Of a stretch of DNA of 64,000 bases, positions 1-11,300 are shown in pieces. The first letter of the stretch is position 1. Every line of letters starts with the position of its first letter. The translations under genes and the position numbers were made by a program. Source of the stretch: Beroe ovata (Eukaryota; Ctenophora; Nuda; Beroida; Beroidae); assembly GCA_946803715.1 (NCBI GenBank), contig CAMPET010000119.1:154581-218580 (forward strand). Direction: 5' to 3'. The notes beneath the pieces were generated by a model that ran no database searches, was not told where the DNA came from, and saw nothing but the letters and a program-made list of their open reading frames with translations.

Positions 1-698
1 CCATCAGAACAGTTTCAAGCGACTGCTGTATGTATATTCCTTCACTTAGTTCTTCAACAAATCTGTGCAAGGCACGGATATTTGCAAATGTACAGACCCA
101 GCAATCAGCATATTGTAAAAATCATAAGTTTTTTCGCCAAACATGATTTTATACAATGGCAATACCTGTTGATATCACATATATACTTGTAGACACTTTC
201 AAAGACCTTATAGAATCTCTTCAACAAACTCAAATGATTCTCTCGAAATTCTTCGTCCCTGTCCTGATTGAAGATTGATTCTGTGCTTTCATTCAATAGC
301 ATGGAGATACATAAACTGCCTAAATATCTAATCTACCCTGCATTATAAAGAACAATTATGTAGCAATTCTATAACCAACCTGCAGATCCCCACTGGCATC
401 AAGTTTGGCATTAAAAGCTTCAACAGATGTGAAGTAAGAGAAGTCTGATAGCAGCATCCCATATCTGAGTGAAACATTTTTTTTCTTGGCTCCATACAAC
501 TTAGGCATTACGGATTACCTAAGAACTTCAAAATATTCCATTCTCTCACCTATCAATATCATTCTTGTTGTTGAGGTAGAACACAGCAGGAATATTTCCA
601 GCTAGTCTAAGAAGTTCTGCTATGATAGCACTCCCTCTGGCTACAATATGCAGTAATGTTTGTCCACATGCATTGTTATCAGCAGTGAAGGAGCTCAT
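1..698 (-). CDS. WASHC5: WASH complex subunit 5 (strumpellin), N-terminal part, runs off the left edge
   Basis: First four exons of strumpellin, a core scaffold of the WASH complex that drives Arp2/3 actin assembly on endosomes. Exons on the minus strand are 698-550, 464-380, 263-166 and 62-1 (continuing outside). Phases run 2, 0, 2 and fit at every junction; all introns are GT-AG. The start is the ATG at 698. The protein begins [16 protein letters not shown] and contains [25 protein letters not shown] and [13 protein letters not shown], which follow the strumpellin N-terminus in order (family knowledge: DEEFREN and EGVYIQQTLETVL in vertebrates). About 109 residues are visible of a protein that is normally near 1,160. 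The remainder lies left of the window. No paralogue is known that would confuse the call. Confidence 0.93.
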
Positions 699-2091
699 AG
701 TGATGGCGAAATGATTTTCAATATAACATCAAATACTTCCTATAAGAATAATTTTTGAGAAATGCAAAATACGATCAGAATCTGACAATTCAAAGATCAT
801 CAACAGCATTAATACCTAATGTGTTTAAATAATCAAATCAACAGCAGCTTCACTGATTAAGCTCTACAGTCTGCAGCTCATGAGCTCAAAAGCAGAGTCA
901 ATCACTCAGTCATTCCCTCTGTATATTTTATAAATATACAAAATTTTAAATTAAACGTTTCAATTCAGAAAGTTTGCGTCGATTATGTGCTGCGCGCGTC
1001 ATATGACATTGTACTGTTTCTATTTTCAAAATCATGTGTAATTTCTGAGTAAATTTTCAATAATTACAATTTAAAGAATTGATTGAAAAATCAGTGATTG
1101 ATTTGTCGATCAATGATAGACCCTGTTGCGAATTTCGTTTTGCGCGCGCGCGGCGCAAACTTATTCTCAAACAGCATCAGCGGACAGCGCGGTTTAGCAT
1201 CGCCAGACAATGATTGATATGCACACGTTGCATTTATGAGCAAATGCAAAACTGAAGTATTCAAAATCAACCTTGCAAAATTGACGACATGTGAATAATT
1301 TTTTCTCTTCTCTCAATCATTAATGTATATTCAAATCAATACTCAGGAGTTCCTCAAATGCACAATAAATTAAATTCATTTTCATTGTGTCTGAAAACGT
1401 GAATGTCAACAACCTAACACCATAAACTTGATTCAGCATTCTGTAAGATCAGAACCACATCAAATCATTAGCGGTTAGAATAATAACACTTGAAACCATC
1501 TCCTCTGTAATTTATATGATATAAGTTCAGAATGCATGAATCATTTTTTTAGCTTCATCATGACATAGGATGTCTATGATTAATTTGATTACTAGGAAAG
1601 TGAAGGCAACAATGTATATAGCAACATGATGGAAGTAATGCAAGTTCATGTTGAAAATGAAGCAATCCCAAGTCCCACTTTCAAAGGTAAGGATCAGCTG
1701 TATGAATTGACCACGAGCACAGATAGTTAGTTTGATTTTGAGTTGTACTTTATCAAAAACAATACTAGACAGGGGCTTCACCAAAAGATCATAATGTATT
1801 AAGTGTTAACAGATTTGAAGACTGATTCTAATGAAGGTGGGAACCCAGAGGGTCACAGCCCTACTGAGGAACCAATCAGAGAGAGGGGATCAACAATTAC
1901 AAAGAAAATACCACTTTCAGAATTTGCAACACTTCAGGTTATTCAAACTCTTAATTCGCTGTCGGATTATCACCAACAGTTTTGCTATCCAAATTATCTT
2001 CTGATTCCTGTCAGGGTATTCTTGCTCACCAAGTTGATGAAGGAGCACCCTGTCTGAAATGTGGACCTGGAATCTGTGATGGGCTGGATCT
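699..2091. other. Intergenic stretch between WASHC5 and the GPCR
   Basis: This should hold the WASHC5 promoter, but I see no clear core element. It contains an AT-rich stretch, a CpG-rich patch around 1141-1160 and one copy of a dispersed repeat (1106-1184). A minus-strand frame at 1527-1784 (85 codons) has a hydrophobic segment, and a plus-strand frame lies at 1803-2057. Neither has recognisable homology or splice support, so I do not call them genes. Confidence 0.5.
1106..1184 (+). repeat. Dispersed repeat, copy 1 (ATAGACCCTG ... GCATCAGCGG)
   Basis: Contains GATAGACCCTG, AATTTCGTTTTGC and GCATCAGCGG in that order, separated here by a CG-rich insert and an AT-rich spacer. The same three blocks recur at 39228-39262 (+) and 40443-40485 (-). 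It is an unidentified interspersed element. Confidence 0.6.
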
Positions 2092-3315
2092 TCATTTTTG
2101 GAAGTAAGTTTCCATGTTATTACTGGTTGAGCTATTCTTGGACTGAGACCTCATTGGATTGAGAATCAGCTGGCTTGTCTTAGTCATCCCCTCACTTATT
2201 CGTCTCTTTATATTTGGGAAAACATTTCGAATTATCCTCATTCTGAACAGGTACATCCACGGGTTGAAAAGGAATGAGGTAAATATCAGGAGGGTAAGGT
2301 AGAACCAAGTTATGTTACCTATTGTTGATCTTTGATCATGGCCAGAATACTTGTGAAGGTAATCAGCAAGCCAGATGCAAATGTATGGGAAGTTGGTCAA
2401 GCAAAATGTCATAGAAACAATAAGTACTAGAACTGCTCCCGTCATAAGTTTCCTCCTCATCTTCACGAGCCTTTTAGTATTGCGTGAATTGCTCACCAGT
2501 GTACTCCTAGCCCTCTTCAAGGCAATTGCCAGTATGGAAAGATTCGACAAGGTTATGATTAGCCATGAACTGATAGTAATTATGGTTGCGATGATGAATT
2601 CAGCTAATGCTACTTCTTTGCTGCCAGCTGAAACACACGTAAGAGGAATTATTCGTTCCTTTTGCTCCTTAATCATATCAGGACTATAAAATTCAGCAGG
2701 ATCAGATGCATTCATTCGCTTCACATAGTGCTTACAAATGAGCCCGACATTGCTCACAGTAAGGTATATCATGTTGGGTAAGGCTCTGGTTACCAAAGGC
2801 TGTACAAGCACAAGTAGCGTGACATACTTCAGATGTTTGACAGTGACTAGCAAGTCATACTTTATCGGTCTCATAACATGGACTGCCCTGTCTGCTGTTA
2901 GCACTGCTAAGAGAGTAACTCTCAGGAAGAAGAAATACTCAAACAGAATGTACCCAACTTTCTGGTTGTAAAACATCATTGCCTCCCTACTCCTGAATGC
3001 CTCAGCCCAAGCCATGTGTACTCCTGCCGGGAACGCCACCAAGATTGCCATCACCATGTCAGCCATTGCAAGCAGCAAGCAGAGGAAGTTGGTGTTGAAG
3101 TATGGAGATTTCCTGATCGTTCTCCATGACTTCTTCACAAGGAATGTTAGGTACAAGTTGATGAGGAGGGAGATGGTTGAAATGAAGAGCAGGATTACAC
3201 CTCCTCCTTTCACTTCCTCCAGAGTTACCATTGTGTGTCTCGCATTGTGTCGGATAGGGTCATTGCCCTCTGCAGTGGTGTGCAATATGAGGGGAAGGGA
3301 TGATGAGAACATCAC
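2092..3315 (-). CDS. Class A (rhodopsin-like) G-protein-coupled receptor, intronless
   Basis: A single 407-codon frame with seven hydrophobic segments near residues 38-60, 76-98, 122-144, 162-184, 236-266, 290-316 and 333-357. Class A landmarks are present: LAMAD in TM2 (82-86), an ADRA box closing TM3 (141-144) in place of DRY, FP in TM6 (309-310) and NPWMY in TM7 (351-355, the NPxxY motif). The intracellular loop before TM6 is basic, and the tail is Ser/Thr/Asn-rich with possible phosphorylation sites. The usual TM3 cysteine is not evident, so the common ECL2-TM3 disulphide may be missing. The ligand cannot be predicted. Many invertebrate orphan GPCRs are intronless like this one. The start is the first ATG of the frame; the second ATG directly after it would serve equally well. 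Confidence 0.88.
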   Translation of the reverse strand: MMFSSSLPLILHTTAEGNDPIRHNARHTMVTLEEVKGGGVILLFISTISLLINLYLTFLVKKSWRTIRKSPYFNTNFLCLLLAMADMVMAILVAFPAGVHMAWAEAFRSREAMMFYNQKVGYILFEYFFFLRVTLLAVLTADRAVHVMRPIKYDLLVTVKHLKYVTLLVLVQPLVTRALPNMIYLTVSNVGLICKHYVKRMNASDPAEFYSPDMIKEQKERIIPLTCVSAGSKEVALAEFIIATIITISSWLIITLSNLSILAIALKRARSTLVSNSRNTKRLVKMRRKLMTGAVLVLIVSMTFCLTNFPYICIWLADYLHKYSGHDQRSTIGNITWFYLTLLIFTSFLFNPWMYLFRMRIIRNVFPNIKRRISEGMTKTSQLILNPMRSQSKNSSTSNNMETYFQK

Positions 3316-3554
3316 AGAATTGTCAGTCTTCGGTCATTGGCCTGGGATCAGTGAGGTGAAAATTTTCATGGAAACGAAGTAAATGAAAAATGAAAGATTA
3401 GGTAGACAGGTGACGTTAGATCAGAACGAGGGACGAGCAAAGGTTGCGCTATGCTTCAATGTGGATGTTGAATCTTCAAAGTTCAAGAGATAATTTAATT
3501 GGTACTGATAACAGGTAAATAAACAAACTTGCAGGAAGAAATGCATATTACACA
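3316..3554. other. Upstream flank of the GPCR gene
   Basis: No gene seen. It includes the first member (about 3487-3545) of a short repeated block, GATAATTTAATTGGTACTG followed by an ACAGGTAAAT motif, which returns at about 3825-3886 with a few substitutions. Confidence 0.4.
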
Positions 3555-3815
3555 GGTTTGAGGACAGATTGTCGATTCGGGGTCACCGAATCAATTACCA
3601 ATCCAATTATGTCATGTCCCGGCGTAGCATTCTTCTTAGTCGGTATTAGGTATTCATGACCAATTATACCTATTCATGACATTGTAGCTGAAAACCTCCA
3701 AGTACGATATTCGTGACAGTTGTTACTCTCTCACACATACATACGCACACCAGTGGTGTTTGTGATAACACCAATTCAAATTGAATATGTAAAGTATAAT
3801 ATGAAACAGGGATAT
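3555..3815 (+). repeat. Direct repeat R1, copy 1
   Basis: Starts with TTTGAGGACAGATTGTCG and ends near AAACAGGGATATC. A diverged second copy lies at 4572-4830. Shared blocks include GGGGTCACCGAATCAATT, ACATTGTAGCTGAAAACC and GATAACACCAATTCAAAT. The copies differ by substitutions and small indels. This is a non-coding intergenic repeat. Between the copies (about 3887-4571) I see no gene. Confidence 0.7.
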
Positions 3816-4571
3816 CAAAATGAAAGAGATGATTTAATTGGCACTGATAACAGGTAAATGAACAAAAATGCAGGAAGCAATACATAGATTGTTTCTAACC
3901 GTTGTCAATTAATGGTGAAACCCGATCTTAAATGCTTTGTACCACAGTAAGGATAACACTAAACACAAACACATACGTAACACAGACTCACAACTACAAC
4001 TTCAATGAGTGACCTTTAGAATGAACTCAGAAGTTAGAATAAGCCGCATGAACAAAGATATATTATATATACCCCTGAGGAATATAACGTCATCCTTTAG
4101 GTACCAGATGGTCACAGCTCATGTCGTATATGTTTCATTCTAGAGGTGTCATAATGATATCACGGACTATAACTAAACTATAGAGTGGAAGGTGCCAATG
4201 CCATCCAAGAACTCGACATTTTAGCTGTTGTAAACGACTGGGGAAGGAAGAAAAATGAGCCGAAAAATTGATAAAATGAGACTTGATGATCATTTCCGGG
4301 GTTGTAGTTTACACTACAGAAGAATTATTATAGTGGTGTGAATGTACTCATAATTGTTAATCCATAGCATGCTAGGGGGCTATGGTTCAATTTCTGACTA
4401 AAACCACCGAACCTCAACTGCCAGCAGATGGTTTGATACTAGCAGTTGAGTTTCCCTGGTCCCATAACGTGCCACACATTACGTCATAATCGCCCAGTAT
4501 CTCTGGTTCTGGATAAACACCTACTGAATAGTATTATAACATGATAGGCATAACTAGCCCTCCCTGGAGCT

Positions 4572-4830
4572 ATTCTAATAGATTTGAGGACAGGTTGTCG
4601 ATTAGGGGTCACCGAATCAATTACCAATCCAATCATCATTTATGCCATGTCCTGGGGTTTTGCATCGGCGTAGCATTGTTCTTGTTCGGTATTATTCATG
4701 ACATTGTAGCTGAAAACCTCCACGCACGATATTTGTCACAGTTGTCGCTCTGACACACACACGTGTATGTGAGTATGTGATAACACCAATTCAAATAGAA
4801 TATGTGAAGTATAATATGAAACAGGGATGC
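4572..4830 (+). repeat. Direct repeat R1, copy 2
   Basis: Diverged second copy of the block at 3555-3815, about 1 kb downstream in the same orientation. It carries an extra segment around CATCATTTATGCCATG that copy 1 lacks. From 4831 to 5290 I see no gene, only a short GT microsatellite near 4958-4990. Confidence 0.7.
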
Positions 4831-5290
4831 GAAACTTTACACCGAACTGTTCTCCTCGCAGCAATTTGGTAACCATGTTTACCACACGCTCCTCCTTCAC
4901 TCCACTTCAAATTAAATCCTAGAGGAACGTGTCCTCTGTGAGGAAACAACTGTGAAATGTGTGTGTGTGTCTTTGTCTGTGTGTGTGTGAAACTGTAAGT
5001 AGGGTGGCTTACTGTAAGCCATGTAGCATCTCTCCAACTCCATCCTCTCCTTCCCCAGTAGTTCACACTTCATTAGACATGATCGGCTGTCGCTGTAACC
5101 ACGTTGTGAAAGCACCCGTAAAATATTGAATTCCTGGCCAAATTCCTGATGAAACACAATCTTAGCGTGGAATAACTGTCACCTTGTAATGCCCCCTGAT
5201 AAATTCCATGAGGACGCAAATTTAATCCTATCACATATTCTCAAAACGTGGAGGCCACTTCATCGTTATTGAAGAATCATTGGAATCCGT

Positions 5291-5341
5291 AACCATGGTA
5301 ACGATTGGTAACTATGGTAACCATGGTAACGATTGGTAACT
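5291..5341 (+). promoter_or_regulatory. Tandem repeat with upstream ATGs just before the PET-LIM start codon
   Basis: A unit of about 28 bases built from AACCATGGTAACGATTGGTA is present nearly twice and ends at the start codon at 5342. It supplies several ATGs before the chosen start, which open short frames. If this is transcribed leader it would carry small upstream ORFs that could damp translation. Whether it is 5'UTR is not shown by the sequence. Confidence 0.4.
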
Positions 5342-8300
5342 ATGGCAATTCTTAGGAAGGTATGCAAGAACTGTGGCTGTCCGAGGGGATCGCACAAGAT
5401 TCAGAAGTTAATCGAGGAGAAAAAGGAAGTGCCGAAACCGATACTGATACAGACGGCCGATGAGGATGAAGAGGACTATAAGGAACTCGAGGTGAGTACA
5501 ATCTTAATTAGGTAATTGGGTAATTAGTAACAATTAGGTAATTTTCGATTAGAGAGTGTTACATGGTTATTGTTCATGTTACTCTCCTTTGTGACATTCG
5601 TTAATAGTCAGGAATTATTGTAGTCACGGTTGGTGTTAGAATTAGTGACCCTGCCTACTCCCTCCTGCATAGGTACTCCCCCCCCCCTGCGATTAGAAAT
5701 TCCACTCCTCGTGTTATCCATGAGCATTGAGCATGTGGGAGCATGTGTGAGCATGAAGATGATAAGCAAATCAGCCAGATTTCTCACGGGGCTGGATTTA
5801 CTCGATACAATGCATATCAATAACAAACAACTTCGTGTTTTTCACACGCTAGCTTATTGCCGTGGACAATTGACATATATTGACCTGTCATCAACATGAT
5901 ACTTTCAGTCAACATATAAAATTATGCAAACTCTGCTCCTTATTAAAGTTATCATTCAACAAATACCGACATTCCTCTCGGTAGGTATCGAAATAGCAGG
6001 GAAATATGATATTTGTCTGGTTGAAATTGTTTTCAACTCTCCCCTCTCTAACTATTCGCTCTCTCGACTCTCCTCTAGATGCTCTACCATTCCCTAAATA
6101 ATTTTTACCATTCCCTTTGTAACCGGTAAGCAGTAGGTAACTCTCCCTCTATTCTCTAACTCTATCTCTCAGTTACCTCCAGGGAGTAACTCCCCCTCTC
6201 TCCTGGAAGTAACTTCACCCCCTCTCTCCCCTCTCTCCAGGAAGTAACTTCACCCCCTCTCCCCCCCTCTCCAGGNCCCCCTCTCTCCCCCCTCTCCAGG
6301 GAGTAACTTCACCCCTCTCCAGGGAGTAACTTCCCCCTCTCTCCTGGAAGTAACTTCCCCCCTCTCCAGGTGTCAGCTCCTCCTACCAAGACCACGATCA
6401 GAGGGAAGCCGGATACCCAGGATTCAGTGAAGTACAATCAGGAGTACATTACCCGGCTCAGAGAGGTGAGTGTCCGGGAGGAACAGAGGTGGTAACAGGG
6501 GGTGATATGAAATGGGTGAGACTCTAGAATATTACACTGGTGAGAATTGATCGAATATGTTTTGTTTCGACGCCCTGATAGAAAACCCATATCGATTTAA
6601 ATAATGGAGTTTCCACTGATATAATGTCACTTTGCCCAAACATGCAGCCAATCAGCCATCCATGACAGAAACACTCACGATACAACATTGCAATCTGTCT
6701 GCTAAATGTGTGTGTGTTTGTATGACTTCCCTGTGGATACTTTAAAATGAAACTCATTGCAAGCTACATAGAATTATAAATGCTTCGTACATTTACAAGC
6801 ATGAATTGTGTTTTATGCGTTTATGGATATCAAAGGAGCAAATCATGTAATAGTATTCATGATACAACGGTTTTCTCGAGGCTGGGGCGGAAAAATTGTG
6901 ATAATCGCCTAGTAATTTATCTTCCCTTTGCAAAGAAAACTTTCGAACTGAATAGACTCTCAATTGAGCTGATGGTCCTTCATAATATAGCCAAAGGAAA
7001 CCATGACGTAATGAACTAGCGGAATAGTAACAACGATAAAACAACATTTCCTTGGTTGAATAGGTACCTAAGGGGAGACCGAAACACAATGAAACACGGT
7101 CCCCAGCTAAAACATCGCCAACTATGCACACACATCAGATGACCTATTATACAAAAAGTTGGACGATGGCGATAATTATTCTCATGATTGAATGAACATG
7201 GACTCGATAAGAACACAGGTGATGATATAAACGTGTTGTGATGATGACATATTCACACAAGGCTGAAGCTCATGTCATAGATCATGTGCTGTCACAACAT
7301 GGGTAAATGCCATGGGTCAGCACTTACCTTGACAATGTCACATTCTGATGTCGGGTTACTTACCCTTGTCACAGTCACTGTCAATTGTCATGACATTAGC
7401 TATTGTCATCCATAACACGAGGTTCAGCACGTCCTATCACTGAGTTCGCGCAGTGAGACACGTGCGCAGTGAGACACGTGCGCGCATGTAACACCCACGT
7501 GCGCTATTTGAAGCACGCTTGTTATTTCCGACACACACACACACATATGTTACGGTAACTGCGCTGCATATTATTTAGCGTTTATTTATTGTTTAGGAGG
7601 AGAGATGCTCTCTGTAAGGGACATCTGGGTACCCCAAAGTACACCCTCTTTTGTCTAGAAATTCCGCCTACACACACAGACACACACAGACACACACCGA
7701 CACACAGACACACACTCACACTCACACTCACACTCACACTCACACTCACTCACACTCACACCCACACGAGCNACACACAGACACACACACACAGACACAC
7801 ACACACACACATCTGCTGCACTGTATCAGCTGTTGGAGTGACACTCACAAAGCAAGGGTTGTTATGATAGGACCAAATAAAATGGGGTTCCGGTTGGTCT
7901 TGTTGTGAACTGGGGTTTAGGAGATATCAATGCTATACTATCGCTCATCCTCAATGAGCGAAGCCCAGGTTTAAATTGGCTGGAAAACAAGCTATTCCTA
8001 GCTAGAAACCTAGAAACTTGCTACATTTTACTCAGTGCTGAACACAAACCCCCCTCCCAGTTTTACAGACACAAGGCAGCTGCTCTGGACCTGCCAGACT
8101 ACAAGAAACTCTCAGCAGAGGAGCAGATACTCCTACAACACTACATCAATCAGACACAGGTTGGTAGAATGCCCTCGTGTGGTGGATAGCAAATATCCCT
8201 GTTGTTGAGATTGGGTTGAGATTTTGTCTGTGTGGTGTTTGTACCTGTCTGTCTGTCTGTGTCTACTGTCTGTATTGTACATTCCTGGGGTCTCCTGTCA

Positions 8301-11300
8301 CTGCTATTCTTGTATACTTCTCTCGAGATTATCTTTACTTCTTAAGTGGATCGAACCCGAAATCACGAATTCAAAGGTTGATCTAATTTCCAGATAATTA
8401 CAGTCCACACACAGTGGGCATTCCTTGTATCAAACATTCCTAAATTAAGTTTATCTATGTTATTTTTCTCTACTTTTTTCGAAAGGAAAGTGTATAAGCT
8501 TCTTCATGACAATGTTTATGTTTAAAACTGCGTTTACTCTTGGATCTTCATGCCAAGTATCGCGGTCGCGGTCCGTGTATTCAAGTTAAATTGGAACCGA
8601 GCCAGACAGGATTGAAAAAGCGGAATTACCGCGATCTTCTTCTTGTAGCAAAACATGGTAAACTGTATTGTAGGAACACACAGGGGGACGTAACTTGATA
8701 TGAAATGTTTCGAGCCGGAATTCACTCTGATCCCAGTCATGAATTAGCACCCGGCCCCCAATTGAATTAGCATTTCCACTACAATAATAATAGTGGACAG
8801 CAGCAGCAGCTGTATAGGTACAGTAGGAGCTGTACTGCAGTGATACTCCCAGTTATCGGATACGTTACCCGATCACTGACATTGTCTCCATGACAACAAC
8901 ACTCCCCCCCAGGGACACGAGCTGGTCTCTACAGAGGCAGTACAGAACCATCTCAACCTCCTTGCTAAAGCCTCCACAGCCTCCACTGACCAGCATCACA
9001 ACCTAGATGCCAGGTATGACCTTACCTTGTATTAACATGGGGACTAGAGACTGAAATTCGGATATTCCTAAATTCTCAAATTGATTGGCAGTCATGCCGA
9101 CTTTTGTAATTCGGTTATTCTAGACTCATGGTCTCATACTCTCGGTTGCTAGGTGTGACCATGGACTCAGACTCACTGTTGCTAGGTGTGGATTATCCCA
9201 GATATTCTGCTATCATGGAGAATAACCTCTCATGACTCATCCGATCATTCAAAATTCACCATTTTACTCGTTGTAAATTGGGATTGAGAGTAGATAAAGG
9301 GTGTGTGTGTGTGTGTGTGAAAAGATGGCGTCTCGGTGTATGTGTGTGTGTGATTGTGTGTGTACATATGGATTATGATAGTGGGTGAGGTCAAGGGTAA
9401 TTACTTACTACCAACCTGACAGCTCACACACTGATCTAGGCTACTATAATCCAGTAGTTTAGCTTATCATAGCTGCAGTGAGAGATGAGTGTGTAGTCCG
9501 TAGTGATGATGATCGGAGAGATTTCCTATCACAGTAGACAGTAGACATGTCCGGTGTCGGCGTGCTGGGATCAAAGGAAAACTATAGAATTAGGACAATT
9601 AACCTCTTTGGAGTTTCTTCTAGTTTCGGACGCTCAAAGCTGGGACTTACCACTGTAATGAACAGTGCCTAAATCAGTGTATAATTTACATTGTACATTG
9701 TGTACGAAGACTACACACTATAATACACTGCTATGTTCGCACTGACTCATCTCACTAGCATCAAATTATCTACTTATCATAATTAGATAGACTGCTAATG
9801 ATGTTAATCATAGCTTCTCGCCTGAGTAAAACAATACAATATTTCCAGTATAAAACAATACAATATGTCCAGTATAAAACAATACAATATGTCCAGTGTT
9901 CCACTGATGATGGCAGTGGTGACAAGAGAGCTGAACGAGAAGCTGAGAGCTAGCAAGACCCTCAGACACACAGACAAGCACACAGACAAGCTCATAGACA
10001 AGCACACATACGAACACACAGACAAACACACAGACAAGCACACAGACAAGAACACAGACAGCAAGGCAACCAGGAAGCCCGGACACGATGAAGATACAAG
10101 GTGTGCGGACTCTATGACTGAATATGAGCTGCTCGGCTGGTCTATGAGCTGCTTGGCTGATGTATGACTGTCTGTGGCTGATGATGCTGCTGACATCTGC
10201 TGATTACGAGCTACTGATTGCTGACTACCACTGATACCCACAGACTACTCATCCTCCTGTGTTGCAATAGATTATGGAGCAAAATGAGGCATGGCTACTC
10301 TTGCTGATTATCACTGCTCACAACATTCTTATAACAGCACAAATTTGGACTACCTATCACTCTTCTACATTTCAGCCCGAGGGAGAATTCCCAATGATTT
10401 CGCATATTTCCCATCACCCTCTACCCCCTCTCTTTCCCACCCGCCCAGCAACAACTCTAATTCCTGACAACAACTCCACTCCTGACAACACCTCCCATTC
10501 CTGACAGCAACTCCACTCCTGACAACAACTCCACTCCTGACAACAACTCTCATTCCTGACAACAACTCCACTTCTGAGACTCCTAACCCCCGTATTCCAG
10601 TGACGGTGACAGCAGGGACAGGTGTCACAGTTCGGCTAGCTCTGACAGTGACATATCACTACAACTCCTACAAGCTCTCCAACTGCTCAACTTGAATAAC
10701 AGAGGTAATCAAACAGCAACATATCGCGTGACCTTTCGTTCTATGACCACGAGTCAATCATTTCCCACTGCTCTAAGATATCGGATATCGATGTCTCAAG
10801 GTTCAGACACGGAAAAATACCCTGAATTGCAGAGTCTGTCTTTGGTCCGTATATCTTTAGTTTTAGTGTCATAGTTTTAGTGTATAGTTTTAGTGTCATA
10901 TTGGGAAGCCGATAAAGCCAATGAAATAACCTTGTTACTACTGATCTGACTACTCCTTTACACTACTGCACACACGTACATCCCTGTTTATTATGAAGGA
11001 GCAGCACTCTATACATTCTGAGATCTGTAGTATCATATCGTTATTATAATAGTCACATTTACTGTTTGGACTGTTTCCACCTCATCTGATAGAAGTGTTG
11101 CTTTGGGTTGTGAGTTGCACTCTGTTTGATATACTAGTATCATTATAGCCATGTTTTAGTGTCTTTGTCTTGGTCAGTTTTTTCCTTGTTCAGTGTCTAC
11201 CTTAGTTTATTATGTAGTGTTTATGATTGTCTACGACTCCCACACCCGTACAGGGCTTGTAGTACACACCATCCCTCTAGCTTACACACCATAATATGAG

